Positions 1-10,947 of a stretch of DNA of 64,000 bases are shown piece after piece; position 1 is the first letter of the stretch, and each line of letters starts with the position of its first letter. A program made the position numbers and the translations under genes. Source of the DNA: Glandiceps talaboti (lineage: Eukaryota; Hemichordata; Enteropneusta; Spengelidae); contig NC_135567.1 in assembly GCF_964340395.1 (NCBI RefSeq), positions 20,312,001 to 20,376,000 on the forward strand. Reading direction: 5' to 3'. Under the pieces are notes generated by a model. That model worked only from the letters and a program-made list of their open reading frames with translations, had not been told where the DNA came from and ran no database searches.

Positions 1-49
1 TTCGATCTAATTTTGACTATTGTCATAATTTACCCTGTAAAATTTGCTA

Positions 50-156
50 CTGGTCTTCCAATCTGTAATGGCTGTACATCTGATGAGAAGAAACCAATAA
101 CACAGAGACCATATGGAAAACAACGGAAAACATTTACTATCTGAACTAGACACTCT
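50..156 (-). repeat. MITE family A fragment, inverted
   Basis: This stretch is the reverse complement of the middle of family A (compare 530-605 in the full copy at 405-779). It shares the words TGGCTGTACATCTGAT and GAACTAGACACTC. Together with the neighbouring full copy it forms an inverted pair. Confidence 0.7.
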
Positions 157-404
157 TGTAAAAAAAATCAACAACAAAAAAACCTAACCACCCCTTTTAT
201 ACCTTGGTATTCCTACACTCATTATAAAGAAATAGTACTATATTACATATATGTACAAAGTTTATAACAATTTTCTTTACATTTTTCAAAGTTTCACAAG
301 AAATTTGTATAAAAATGGCGAAATTTAGGTGTGGGTCAGCATTTCAATTCTGGTATTTAAAAAAGTGTGGTGACGCTGGGTTATCTTTTTTTTGTCATCA
401 ATAG

Positions 405-779
405 TTAGGCCTAATAAAAAAAAATTGTATGGTTCCGATTACGCTCAATTTTAGAACAGGAAGGGTAGGTAGATTTTTTATTTTATTTTATTATATATTT
501 TCTGTGTGAGTGTCTAGTTCAGGTTTTCCATTGTTTTCCAAATGATCTCTGTGTTGTTTATTTCTTCCTATCAGATGTACAGCCATTACAGATTGGAAGA
601 ATAGTTTTATATTGTCTTAAGTTGATGTTAGTTTCCGCATCCACTATTTCTCATGAAACTTCACAATTTTTGCGATTTTATTATTTTTTTCTCGAATACT
701 TAAAAAAAGTTTAGGGTCAGCGTGAAAAACTTGGTGGGGTTGGGTAACCAGAACCAAACAATTAATTTTTTAGGCCTAA
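405..779 (+). mobile_element. MITE family A, full-length copy (about 375 bp)
   Basis: It begins TTAGGCCTAATAAAA and ends in the inverted counterpart, with terminal inverted repeats of about 35 bp that include AATTGT-TGGTTC inside the TTAGGCCTAA ends. There is no coding capacity. Similar copies lie at 44603-44985 and 58396-58775, with fragments at 50-156, 19972-20252 and 31885-31940. It is a non-autonomous DNA transposon; the superfamily is not assigned. The ends would allow a TA target duplication in this copy but not in all copies. Confidence 0.75.
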
Positions 780-1329
780 ATTACAATAGTACATATAAAC
801 AGAGTATAAAAATATCTATCACAAATTCCATTATTTTTACAGATTTTGTGTATATTTTCTAAATAGTGATTGTAAGAAAATAACCATTTTTTGACGGTGA
901 AATAATAAAAAAATAAAAAAATATGTTTTTCTATCTTCAATATCATACATTCAAAGATGTAAGTATATTCGCTGGGCTGGGGATGTTTTTAAATTTTCAT
1001 AAATCATGCTCTGTTATTGACTAAATTATGGTTACATACAAGAAATAATGATTGTCTTGAAAACAAAGGTGATCATGATGACATGTGATATACTGTTTTC
1101 TCTACATTTTTTACATATCCAGATATTAATTTTTACATTTGCAAAGAAGTACAAGAAAATTCTGACAAGTTTTATAACATTTTGACAGCAATTTATATCA
1201 GATGACATGTACAAGGAGAAGACTCTAACTTCATGTAATAAACAAGTGCCAAATAATAACAATAATAATAAAGTGTGAGGTAGAAATTAAAGATGTCTCG
1301 ACCAGTCACTATAATCTTCTGATGATCTT

Positions 1330-1375
1330 ATTAAACCGACGTTTCGGCAATGGAACAGTTGCCTTCTTCAGGGTA
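1330..1375 (-). repeat. Hammerhead-like motif, possible Penelope-type retroelement remnant
   Basis: On the minus strand a CTGAAGA core (1365-1371) is followed by a short stem (GGCAA pairing with TTGCC, 1346-1363) and GAAAC (1341-1345). This order matches the CUGANGA / stem II / GAAA core of hammerhead ribozymes, in which the seventh core base is free. Hammerhead motifs are known at the ends of Penelope-like elements. Stem I and stem III pairing was not established and no reverse transcriptase is visible, so this is tentative. Confidence 0.3.
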
Positions 1376-1496
1376 ACACTCGAACGTATTCCTGCATGGT
1401 AAAGTGAATATGAATGAAATAAATATCTTCATTGATGTCAGAATTGTTTCCTTTAGATGTACTTTACAGACTAATGTATGATGAATATTTACTTAC

Positions 1497-1899
1497 TACG
1501 TAGATACTCTTGTCGACTGTTAGTTTTGCACCCTTCTACTTTTCGCTTGATCTGGTCAATGATTGCTTCTCCGATGACACCTATACAGTCTTCTCGTCCC
1601 AGATCTTGCAAAACGTCCACTATCTCACGCAATGTCTTCTCGGAAAAACAGCCATTCAGAGCCTCACTAGTTGGATGTTTGTATCTCTCCCCAAGACAGC
1701 GAACGGTATTATGATCGAGTCCAAGTTCCTGGAGGAAACTACGGTAGTCCTTCCCAAGGGGGTGGTCTACATCCAGTCGGATAGAAAGTTTGTTTGCCAA
1801 CAAATAACTTGACGGAAAGGCACGGAATGGAAGTCCACCGATCGTGGTTGGTACGTCTGTACCCAGGATTGCAGTGACATTCCCATTTTGACACGCCAT
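1497..1899 (-). CDS. MyD88-type death-domain protein, first coding exon (partial gene)
   Basis: The ATG at 1899 opens a 134-codon exon ending at a good donor (the minus strand reads CGTA then GTAAGTA), with one base of the next codon. Residues about 35-117 look like a death domain: LSIRLDV, then GKDYRSFLQELGLDHNTVR, then DVLQDLGREDC. The pattern of DY/DW, E-[LM]-G and LGR-D is closest to the MyD88 death domain among families I know. MyD88-type death domains bind IRAK-family kinases or related adaptors downstream of Toll/IL-1 receptors in the cytosol; that role is inferred here. No TIR or other downstream exon could be recognised between 1 and 1490, so the rest lies outside the window or is too diverged to see. 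The first exon of the divergent gene starting at 4855 is a clear relative, sharing TIG-L-F--FP-S before the domain. Confidence 0.72.
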
Positions 1900-1999
1900 A
1901 AGTTAGAAAAAATTGACGACACTTCAAAATAAACAGCTGTCATTAACTTTGTAAATTCATAACAGTTCACACGCCAAAACGGTTTGGCAGGTCAGCTGT

Positions 2000-3130
2000 T
2001 ACACGCCTGGCCCCTACTTTCGTGTTATGTGGGGTCTATGTATGGTATAACGGTAAACGTGATACCAGAACAGTTGAAGTAAACATGGCTACCGCTGCAC
2101 TCAACACATCAGTCAAATTAATGCGCACAGGGCTAATTTATCTTAAACAAAACATAAATATTAACATTATTATTAGTATTAATTAAATTCAAGATTAAAC
2201 AAAAAGTGTACATTAAATCAATTTTGCCGCACTCTAGTTCTAATTATTTAAGGTTGGGAGATTTTTCGCGAGTTATTTACGCGGAAAGATACACTTAGTG
2301 ATCATGTGTGTGGCTATAAATAGAATTCAGGGAAATACCTCATCGACCTGTGACCTAAGGTTAAACCCTGGGTTAAACGTAGCGTCTGTAGGCGAAACCA
2401 TTCTTAATAGCGCAGGAGTTTTGTACTTGTTGGCAAAACGGTTCCAATCAAACACTTGAACCATGGAAGTAGTACTTGCCCTGAGACCACTTGGGTAGAC
2501 CTTCTATGCTTGAACACAGTCTCTCGGAGTCGAATCACTTGCCGACAAGGGATATCGCTTTCTCACTGCAGTACCCTCCCCCCTTATTTTTTTTACCATG
2601 TCGCATGTTGTCCATGTTGTTTGTTTTTTGAGGCGCGGCGATGGAATCGACGAACGCAGTAGTAAACCATCTTCGCTCCTGGCTTTACCCTGAGTGAACA
2701 TGTTACATTCCAGGGTGTTGTCAGTGGTGATAGTGATGAATACCTGTTGCCAAGGTAATGACATAATAAATGAAACAAACTCAAACATAAATTTCATTTA
2801 ATAGTGATCTGAGATTTCACAAATAAAACCAGTGATTTCAACAAAATTCACTTCAAAACAACTTCGGGATCTCCACAGAACTTTAAATAACTCGAAAGAA
2901 GTGGGTGATCTCTACAAAACCCAACTCAAAAGTTAACGAAAATTGCACATTTAATTTGGTATATTAAACCCCCAATAACTATTGTCTTTCCAGACACACC
3001 AATTGTAATTTGTAATAAAATATATAGTTTGATGGTGTCAAGTTTAATATGGAGGTGTTTGGGTGAGAACTTATACCTGCAAGGATATCTAAATACTGTA
3101 GTCACTGGTTAGTTTTCACCGAGGCACTGG
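2000..3130. other. Intergenic stretch between the two death-domain genes, nothing recognised
   Basis: No credible exon, RNA gene or clear repeat was recognised. The stretch includes a C-rich patch near 2570-2590 and short open frames with no family resemblance. It probably holds part of the promoter region for the minus-strand gene starting at 1899. Confidence 0.4.
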
Positions 3131-3133
3131 ATT

Positions 3134-3373
3134 ACAGGCATTTGTTTCCCGAGTTATGACTCAGACTGTTTCTATCAGAATACAATAAAATGTCGATAAT
3201 ATCGTTAATATTGACGTATTTAGCCAACTATATATGGAAGGGGTAAAATTACACTTATTTCTATCATCGCGCATGTCCACTCACCGCGAAAGAATACGTC
3301 AACATTAACAATATTATCGACATTTTATTGTATTCTGATAAAAATATTTTGATACATATCTCGGGATGCCTGT
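3134..3373. mobile_element. Fold-back MITE family E, copy 1
   Basis: This is a long inverted repeat. The left arm (about 3134-3215) has ACAGGCA, then TTTCCCGAG and AGAATACAATAAAATGTCGA; the right arm (about 3292-3373) carries the same words reversed and ends GCCTGT. A second member lies at 37877-38205. It has no coding capacity. Confidence 0.7.
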
Positions 3374-3894
3374 GCACTGGATACATCATACACGCTAACG
3401 ATTTTTTTTTCGGCTGAAATAAGTTTCCCTAATGAGTTGCTTTGTTACCTTTCGATATTCAACATTGTGAAAGATGCTGTAGTGAATACGACAGGCCTTG
3501 AACTGGATAAGTTATTTATAGTAACACGTTATGTGTCTACTAATTCCAGTCATGCGGCTGATGGGGTGGAATACAGTGCACTGAAATGTTGCTGTATTAT
3601 AAAGTAAACATTTGCATTCTGTAAAACGTGTACTCAAAACTACGGTACGTATACTGTACAATAATACTAATCCGAACTGAAAGTGCTCATTAGAAATGAA
3701 TTAAACAAATAAAACAAACAAACTAATATAATTTGTCCTTGTCTGTGGTGACAACGACATATCCACCTGACCCATTCGTGAGTCATCGAGGTCAACTTAC
3801 GTACATATCATATGTGTTTGTGATCGATTCCAGGATTTCTCTGTGAAGGGGAAATCCCTGTTCTAACTATAGACACACACGTCTGTGATTCAGC

Positions 3895-4405
3895 GTATAA
3901 CCACAGGGAGCAGCGAGCATGTAACTGATTGATCGATCGATCGATCGGTTGATGTATTGATTGATTGATTTACTAGTTTATGCATGATCGAGTGTTTGTC
4001 CAGTGTGATAATCTCCCAGCAGATGAGAGATAAAGCAAACTGTTAATGTAAGTGATCTCCTGCCAGTTTTAAGATAAGGGGTGTTTTAATTAAGATAAGA
4101 TTAGAAGAATGGACAAGGCGTCTTTATTTAGTCAATAAAGCAAGGAGAGAATTACATACAGCCTCAGACTTTTAGTGGTCTGAGATCAACAGCTGAGAGC
4201 AAAGTAACCAGGGAAAGAAAAAGAAATAGTTTTAAAACTCAATGAGTCAATTGATCAATATCACACATAAAGTAAGTTATATTGCACCACAAAAATTGAT
4301 CAATCAATCATTCAACCAAATAATAAATCAATCAATCAATACATCAACCGATCGATCGATCGATCGATCAATCAGTTACATGCTCGCTGCTCCCTGTGGT
4401 ATAAC
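3895..4405. mobile_element. Fold-back element F with GATC-rich arms
   Basis: Two arms of about 75 bp are near-perfect inverted copies. The left arm starts GTATAACCACAGGGAGCAGC and runs into (GATC)n and TGATTGATTG. The right arm (about 4318-4405) is its reverse complement ending CTCCCTGTGGTATAAC. The roughly 350-bp middle is unique in the window. The GATC runs are themselves palindromic, so the arms can fold individually as well as together. Confidence 0.65.
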
Positions 4406-4854
4406 TGTTTACACTCCTCGGATTTAGTATCTCTTCGCACAAAGTAACCCGCCTTGAGCAAACAGTTCAGGGACTGGATTTTGACGACGGAATATTATTC
4501 TTTCATATAGACACAATTATTGAGATGTTTATTTTTATCTGTAGATGATTAATATGTATGTCTGTGAACGATTGCCATTTATGGTTTATAATGACGCGAA
4601 ATAATTTCACTTTCGCTGAGCGCCACCACACGACGGTGAACACCCGGAAATGCAGAGATGTTTAGACATTCCAGATTCAGCTCTGCTCTGGGCGATAACA
4701 TGTTGTTCGCCTTTCGGACTTCGTAGCGTGCACTTACCAGTAAATATGGTTTTGAAAAGCGGTTGTCTTCGGACGTTGTAATTATATTTCTAGAGACATA
4801 TCGATATTTTTGCATTTATCAAGAAAGATTATACCATCAGTCGCGGTTTCGGAT

Positions 4855-6318
4855 ATGGCCAGCGGGGCCGAGGATTCGACTCAGTGTCAGACTCAAAGGA
4901 CAAGGCGAACCATTGGCTGTCTCGCGTTTGATGAGTTCCCATGCAGTTTCCGCGTTGCACACCGACTTTCAACTCTACTTGATGTTCCAAATATAGTTGG
5001 AAACGACTATAGATGTTTTCTGGAGGAACTTGGACTACTCCACAACACCGTTCGATTTCTTGGCGAAAAATGTGAACGTCCAACATTCAAGGCATTGGAA
5101 GGTCAACTCTCGAAAACGACGTTCAACGACATAGTGAACGCTTTGCTGAAACTAGAACGGTTTGATTGTGTTTGCATCGTTCGTGACGCTTTACTGGAGC
5201 AAATCAGACACAAACCGGGCAAAAATGGAGACAGAAACGCCATCACAGATAATAAACTTATTGGTAAGTATTTCTCGGAAGTCATTTTAAATAAATGTAC
5301 GTTGCAGGTCAATGCAGTCAATGAATGAATGAAATATATACATGATAATAGACAGGAAATCCGTAAGAGAGATGTAAGATGTAGGTAGGACGGATGTCGT
5401 AGCAACACAAATACCACCCCTTTTAATAAAAAAAACACTTCCTTTGGACCCCTCAGATGAAGCTACTAAGTTCCTCTATCATAGATAGATAGCAAGACTG
5501 TGTGATTTAAGTTTTATGCATTTTTGCATATGTTTTTCTCATATAATATGTCACACATTGGCCTTTTGAATATTGTGTTATTTTATACTGAGTGATAGAT
5601 TAGACAGACATACAGACAGACACAGACGTACGTACGTACGTACGTACATACAGACAGACAGACCATACATACAGACAGACATACATACATACATACATAC
5701 ATACATACATACATACATACATACATACGTACGTACGTACATACGTACGTACGTACGTACGTACGTACGTACATACATACATGGACTAGATAGATAGACT
5801 AGATAGACAGACAGAGACTGACACTCAGACAGACACTGAGGTTGATAACAGAGAAAAAGATGCAGTGAGTGGGAGATAGCAACTGTCTGAGAAAGGGCGG
5901 CAAATCTAGTGAGACACATAAATATACTGTTTCTTCCTATGTAGAGGCAGATATCAAGAAAATGTTGAGTTGGAATTGCTGTAAATTGATAATGCCACAA
6001 GAACCACAAGGACCAAGATCTGTGCATGAAATTGGTAAGGGAACTGTTGTATATATCCCCTCTCCACAACACCCTCACCCCCACACACATTCTCCCATTG
6101 ACACATTTGAACACCCTCCCCCATCGATCACTCCCCTCACAAACAGGGAAAACATGTTCCTCATCCCAACACACATAACACCTCCAGTCACCTCCAGAAC
6201 AGTAGCCAGTTCTGCTCACACAACACCCACACACCCACACATCCATACATCCATCCATCCATACATCCATCCATCCATCCATACATACATACATACATAC
6301 ATACATACATACATACAT

Positions 6319-6353
<35 letters not shown>

Positions 6354-6361
6354 TACATACA

Positions 6362-6392
<31 letters not shown>

Positions 6393-8976
6393 GATACATA
6401 CATACATACATACATACATACATACACATACATACATACATACATACATACACACACATACATACACACACATACATACATACATACATACATACATACA
6501 TACATACATACATACATACATACATACATACATACAGACATACAGACATACAGACATGCACACACACCACCCTATCCACATTCACATCACACAAAGCATA
6601 CAAACTATCTCTTTGTAAATTATTTTCTGAAGGTATTTCAGATATATGACTGCTGAGCTGTACCACGGTATATACTTTTAGTCCACACAGTTATCAGAAA
6701 TGTCTGGCTGAATAGTAAATAAATCACTAAACATTTAAAGGCCAGGGTTTCAATACCAGGTTCTCACATTAGTGTTATCTTATCAGTTAAAGGCCAGGGT
6801 TTCAATCCCAGGTTCTCACATTAGTGTTATCTTATCAGTTAAAGGCCTGGGTTTCAATACCAGGTTCTCACATTAGTGTTATCTTATCAGTTAAAGGCCA
6901 GGGTTTCAATCCCAGGTTCTCACATTAGTGTTATCTTATCAGTTAAAGGCCAGGGTTTCAATCCCAGGTTCTCACATTAGTGTTATCTTATCAGTTAAAG
7001 GCCAGGGTTTCAATACCAGGTTCTCACATTAATGTTATCTTATCAGTGAAGCCATGAGGATTACATCGAATTATTCTTTTGTTCTGGACCAACTTTTTTA
7101 ATAACTTTGTCAGACAACTGTTTTTCATACCTTAAATGTGAACTTGGAAGTTCAAGGTCTCTGTTATATTTGGGAGGAAAAATAGCTTTCTAAATGTGCT
7201 GCATAAAATGTTGGCTATGAACTAAAAATTATGCTAAAAATTCTGTTTTTGTTTCATTTAGGTGTGCATCCAACAAGAAACGTCCCTCAAGAAGTCTGTC
7301 ATCACATACGAATGATTCGAAGTGAAATAGTGCGTGTCGTAAATAGACACGTCATTCGTACACGAAGTGATCCAGGAGTCAAATCATCTCTCTTAAGTTT
7401 AACCACGACACTTGTCAGGGTTGTTCTTTTGTTTTTGATCTTCAATGACGTAATACTTCTTATTAACGCAGTACTGCCAATATGGAGTTCGCTCCACGAC
7501 TTTTCAATTATTGAACATTTAGCGGTTTTTCTACTTGTTGTCGGTGACTGGGTGTTAGAACCGAAGATTAGTGCCTTGAAGGACGTTATGCTCGAAATGA
7601 AGATGAGGAAAAAGATTCTAGTCAAAGTGGAAAAAGAACTGAATAAAGAGAGAAAGAAAATGGAAAAATGGAAAAGGAAGCAATCAAGTGGATCACTAGA
7701 CGTTATAATCAAGGTATGTAGTTGGTATAAAAGTGGCCATATGGATGAGGATTTGATATTTATTTTGGATTTTTAATTTATAAAACAATTTTATCATGAC
7801 TTTCTACTTGAAAAATCAATTTGAAATAACATATGCCAAGTCCTTGTTTGTAACTCAATAAATCCCAAAAGCATACTAAATATTTAAAATTATAGTAATT
7901 GTACATACAATAACAAACTGTTTGTACATATTTTTTTTTAGCTTTTGCTCTGTAGCTGCAAACACAAATTTTTGTCAATGTTAGTTCACATTGATTTTCA
8001 AGTCAGGAAGTCATGATAAAATATTTCATAGATAAAAAATCCCAAATAAATACCAAATCCTCATCCATATGGCTACTTTATTGATGGTAATAATTAATTT
8101 ATGTAGCATCATCATTATCCACAGAAGCACATAAAAATACCCAGAAGGCAATCTGATTAAAATCTGATGTAGTGTACATGGTGCGATTTCTTGTTGGCTG
8201 TTACATTTTCTGTTTGTTCATTTGTGAGCACTCGTTAACACGAAGATGTGATCCCTTGGGTTTATTGATAAAATAATGCTATTGGATACTAATATATGTA
8301 TGTCTGCTAACTCCCATGAGATAATGTGTGTCTGTGGCAAGGACTTGCACTGAACAATGAATGACTAACAAGTTTCAGTTTGGTTGTCTTTGTAAGTACA
8401 CCTTCATGGTAATTATACATAATGTGAGTAAAATGAAATAAAACCTCCACAAACTAAAGTTTGTAAAAATTTCTCAGAATGATTTTTTCCTATATTTTAC
8501 CTGAAGAATAATTTGTCTGATGTTTTAATTTACAGAGAAAAGACTTTGTTACAGAAGAACTTGAGGAACTTTCACGGAAGGAAAATACTTTAATGAAATC
8601 TATAAGATCAACGTATTTGTTTATTTTTCCTTTGCAATGGGCGATATTTATCATTGGATCATTGTTGTATTATTACGATAATGGTGGTAGTTGTACATCA
8701 TATGGTAATATTTTATTTAAATGCTGCCTGGCTGTTCTATGCTCAGACTTGATTGTTAGGAACGCTATCATCCTGATACATTACGTTACCTTGAATGCTG
8801 TCGGTCGGTTTGACTTCAGAAATGAAGATGTGACGGAAAAGTTTAACGAATATGAACTTCATCTTCATGAACTTTACAAGGAGAAGCTAACGGAGCAAGT
8901 GGTTCCTGATGTAAAAGTGATAAATGGGAATGAGGGACGGAAAAAGAGAGGTCGAAGGAAAAGAAGGAAAGAATAA
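4855..8976 (+). CDS. Death-domain protein with four predicted membrane segments
   Basis: The model has four exons: 4855-5263, 5951-6034, 7262-7713 and 8536-8976. Splice phases agree and give 461 aa. The start is the first ATG of the open frame (MASGAEDS). Residues about 37-117 form a MyD88-type death domain (LSTLLDV, NDYRCFLEELGLLHNTVR) resembling the divergent gene at 1899. Exon 3 adds two hydrophobic segments (about 215-236 and 245-261) and a charged, probably coiled-coil stretch (about 265-335, KVEKELNKERKKMEKW) that runs into exon 4. Exon 4 adds two more hydrophobic segments (about 341-364 and 372-395). The tail ends in a basic run, KKRGRRKRRKE. There is no TIR domain. A membrane-anchored adaptor or signalling protein is inferred; I do not recognise a named family. 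Intron 1 holds a tetranucleotide array and intron 2 both another and a 52-bp minisatellite. The domain call is firm; the function is unknown. Confidence 0.75.
5623..5795. repeat. Tetranucleotide array of (TACG)n and (TACA)n with CAGA runs
   Basis: It lies in intron 1 of the death-domain/membrane gene and mixes TACG, TACA and CAGA units. The TACG runs are self-complementary. Long open frames rich in Tyr, Val and Cys across it are artefacts of the repeat. Confidence 0.95.
6238..6548. repeat. Tetranucleotide array (CATA)n / (CAGA)n / (CATC)n
   Basis: About 310 bp of 4-bp units in intron 2 of the death-domain/membrane gene. CATC units give way to CATA, then CAGA, then CATA with CACA interruptions. 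Open frames on both strands are repeat artefacts. Confidence 0.95.
6735..7047 (+). repeat. 52-bp minisatellite, six copies
   Basis: The unit begins TTAAAGGCCAGGGTTTCAAT and contains CCAGGTTCTCACATTAGTGT. Copies start at 6735, 6787, 6839, 6891, 6943 and 6995 and differ by one or two bases, so the array is young. A single diverged unit occurs at about 48182-48235, suggesting the unit comes from a dispersed repeat. Confidence 0.92.
7732..8078. mobile_element. MITE family B, full copy
   Basis: A palindromic element of about 350 bp. The left end reads GTGGCCATATGGATGAGGAT and the right end is its reverse complement, with inverted arms of about 100 bp. The left end overlaps sequence just beyond the exon-3 donor (7713) of the death-domain/membrane gene. 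Other copies are at 9542-9678, 16069-16363, 23985-24490, 53641-54009 and 58797-59104. Confidence 0.8.
8146..8182 (+). repeat. MITE family D end fragment
   Basis: The sequence GCAATCTGATTAAAATCTGA and its continuation match the terminal inverted repeat of the fold-back element at 21314-21776. Only one end is present. Confidence 0.55.
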
Positions 8977-8977
8977 G

Positions 8978-9475
8978 GATTATACCACATACAATGGAAA
9001 TTATTTGAACAGAAAGTATAGGATTTATATAACGGACTGGACATGTAATTGTTTGCATGTGAACAGAAAGTATAGGATTTATATAACAGACTGGACATGT
9101 AAAATTGATAAATGCAAACAGGATGGATAAAGAGAGACCAAAGATATTGTCTTTGAACAGATAATATGGATCCCTGGTCATTCTACATCACTGGTTTTGC
9201 ATTGCTGGAAAATATGAGTCAAAACATTCCAATTCACCGTTATCTTTCCTAAATTTTCCAAAATTATGCTTTAGGAGGTATAATTAATGTTATTCCCCAA
9301 TATTTTTCTTCATTCAGAAAATACTCGTGACCTAAGTGGTTATCACTCCGAGTCTAACAACTCATAATGACAAGGCCCCTTAGGTCACTCTTTAAAATAC
9401 TCGTGACCTAGATGGTTGTCACTATGAGTCTAACAACTCGTAATGACAAGACCCCTTAGGTCACTCTTTTTTTTC
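8978..9475. mobile_element. Dispersed repeat family C, copy 1
   Basis: It shares several blocks with 57078-57620 and 62030-62560: a TATACCACATAC block, ATATTGTCTTTGAA, CATTCTACATCACTGGTT, TTATTCCCCAATATTTTTCT and CCCCTTAGGTCA. It includes a duplicated segment of about 50 bp (8999-9105, AACAGAAAGTATAGGATTTA) and a duplicated CGTGACCTA block (9325-9470). No protein is encoded. Confidence 0.65.
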
Positions 9476-9541
9476 TTGGCTGAATGTTCTTAGTTTGGCC
9501 AACATACCTATCTTTACATGCAGTACAATATTTTGTAAATA

Positions 9542-9678
9542 TTGGCCATATGGATGACAAATGGGTATTAACGTGGATGTTATTTCACATTGATTTGTCA
9601 AGTAGGAAGCCATGATAAAATTGTTCTATAAATTAAAAATCCAAATAAATACCCAATCCTCATCCATATGACCATTTT
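9542..9678. mobile_element. MITE family B, internally deleted copy
   Basis: Both ends are present (GGCCATATGGATGA at the left, CATCCATATGACCA at the right), but the element is only about 137 bp, so most of the middle is missing. Confidence 0.75.
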
Positions 9679-9984
9679 AACTAAGGTTCTGAGTTTGGTC
9701 AACATACATATCTTGCCAACAATGCAAACTCAGAATCTTAGTTTTTACAATATTTCATAAATGTATTTATTAAATAAAAAATGTTTAACATAAGAACTTA
9801 AAGCAATCTAAAACTTAAACAATCTTGTATAATAATGTTTTTAAAACAACATCTTATGTGGAATAAATTGTTTTTAAATGAATTTTTCAATTCTTTTAGT
9901 AGAATGTAGTGTCAATTTATTATTTTCATACAAAATCTGAATCTGAATAAAATGAAATTTTTACTTTAATATCAATGTATTTAT

Positions 9985-10248
9985 CAATGTATGTGTGTGT
10001 ATGTGTGTATGTGTGTGTATGTATGTATGTATGTATGTATGTATGTATGTATGTATGTATGCATGCATGTATGTATGTATGTATGTGTGTGTGTATATGT
10101 GTGTATGTTTGTGTGTGTATGTATGTATGTATGTATGTATGTATGTGTGTGTATGTATGTGTATGTATGTATGTGTGTATGAATGTATGTACATAGATGT
10201 ATGTATGTATGTATGTGTGTGTGTATGTGTGTGTGTGTGTGTGTGTGT
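9985..10248. repeat. (GTAT)n / (GTGT)n microsatellite
   Basis: About 260 bp of GTAT units with GTGT interruptions, lying between the death-domain/membrane gene and TXNL1. Reading frames of Met-Tyr-Val-Cys on one strand and His-Thr-Tyr-Ile on the other are not genes. Confidence 0.95.
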
Positions 10249-10837
10249 AAAACAAAATTTATCCTTGGCTAATAATAATACTGATAATAATGTTTTATGG
10301 TACAGAAGGCATTGGATATAGTGAATGCATAGATAGCTGCTGCAATAATTTTAACATTAGTTTTGATTTTGAGGTTTTTTTCTGTTTTTGATTTTTTTTT
10401 CGTTCTGAGGGTTTATGGTTAACTTCTGGAGCAAAAAAGCTCAAAAACAGGAAAAAACCCAACTCAAAATCAAAACTGAGGATACAATTATTGCAGCTAA
10501 CTTTTGCCTCACATCCGTCTATTTCAGGTTGTACAGAAGGAAATGTAGCATTTGTTTTGAGGTTAAACCCTGGAACAAAAAAAGTTCAATAATGAAAAAA
10601 AAACCACCTCAGCTAATACATAGATGAAATGTTAAAAATATTACAATACACATTATGTTCATGTACATCAGGGTATTAAAAGTTATCCACATCATTCATT
10701 CCTTATATTGAACGCCAACAAATTATTTTCTAATACATCCATTTCACACTTCATTTGGCAAAAATTCGAACTTCCCGAAAACTTTCATATCATCTCTTTG
10801 GTTATGAACACCGCCCTCTATCGAGACTAAACAGACA

Positions 10838-10878
10838 ATTGCGCATGCGTTTACTGGAAGCCATTTTTCAGGAAGTGC
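10838..10878 (+). promoter_or_regulatory. Candidate TXNL1 core promoter with NRF1-like and ETS-like sites
   Basis: TGCGCATGCG at 10840-10849 matches the palindromic NRF1 consensus. CAGGAAGTG at 10869-10877 resembles an ETS site. They lie 70-110 bp upstream of the TXNL1 ATG, as is usual for TATA-less housekeeping promoters. The call rests on motif match and position only. Confidence 0.45.
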
Positions 10879-10947
10879 ACACGGCGTCGTCGACGATAGC
10901 ACTCGTGTGAAGACCTGTGTTATTTGTTTGGCAATAACACATCAAAT

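Noticed and set aside
5578-6666. Long open frames across 5578-6666 (362 aa minus, 249 aa plus)
   Set aside because: They consist of Met-Tyr-Val-Cys or His-Thr-Tyr-Ile periodicity from 4-bp repeats; the plus frame only includes one small real exon (5951-6034) by chance overlap.
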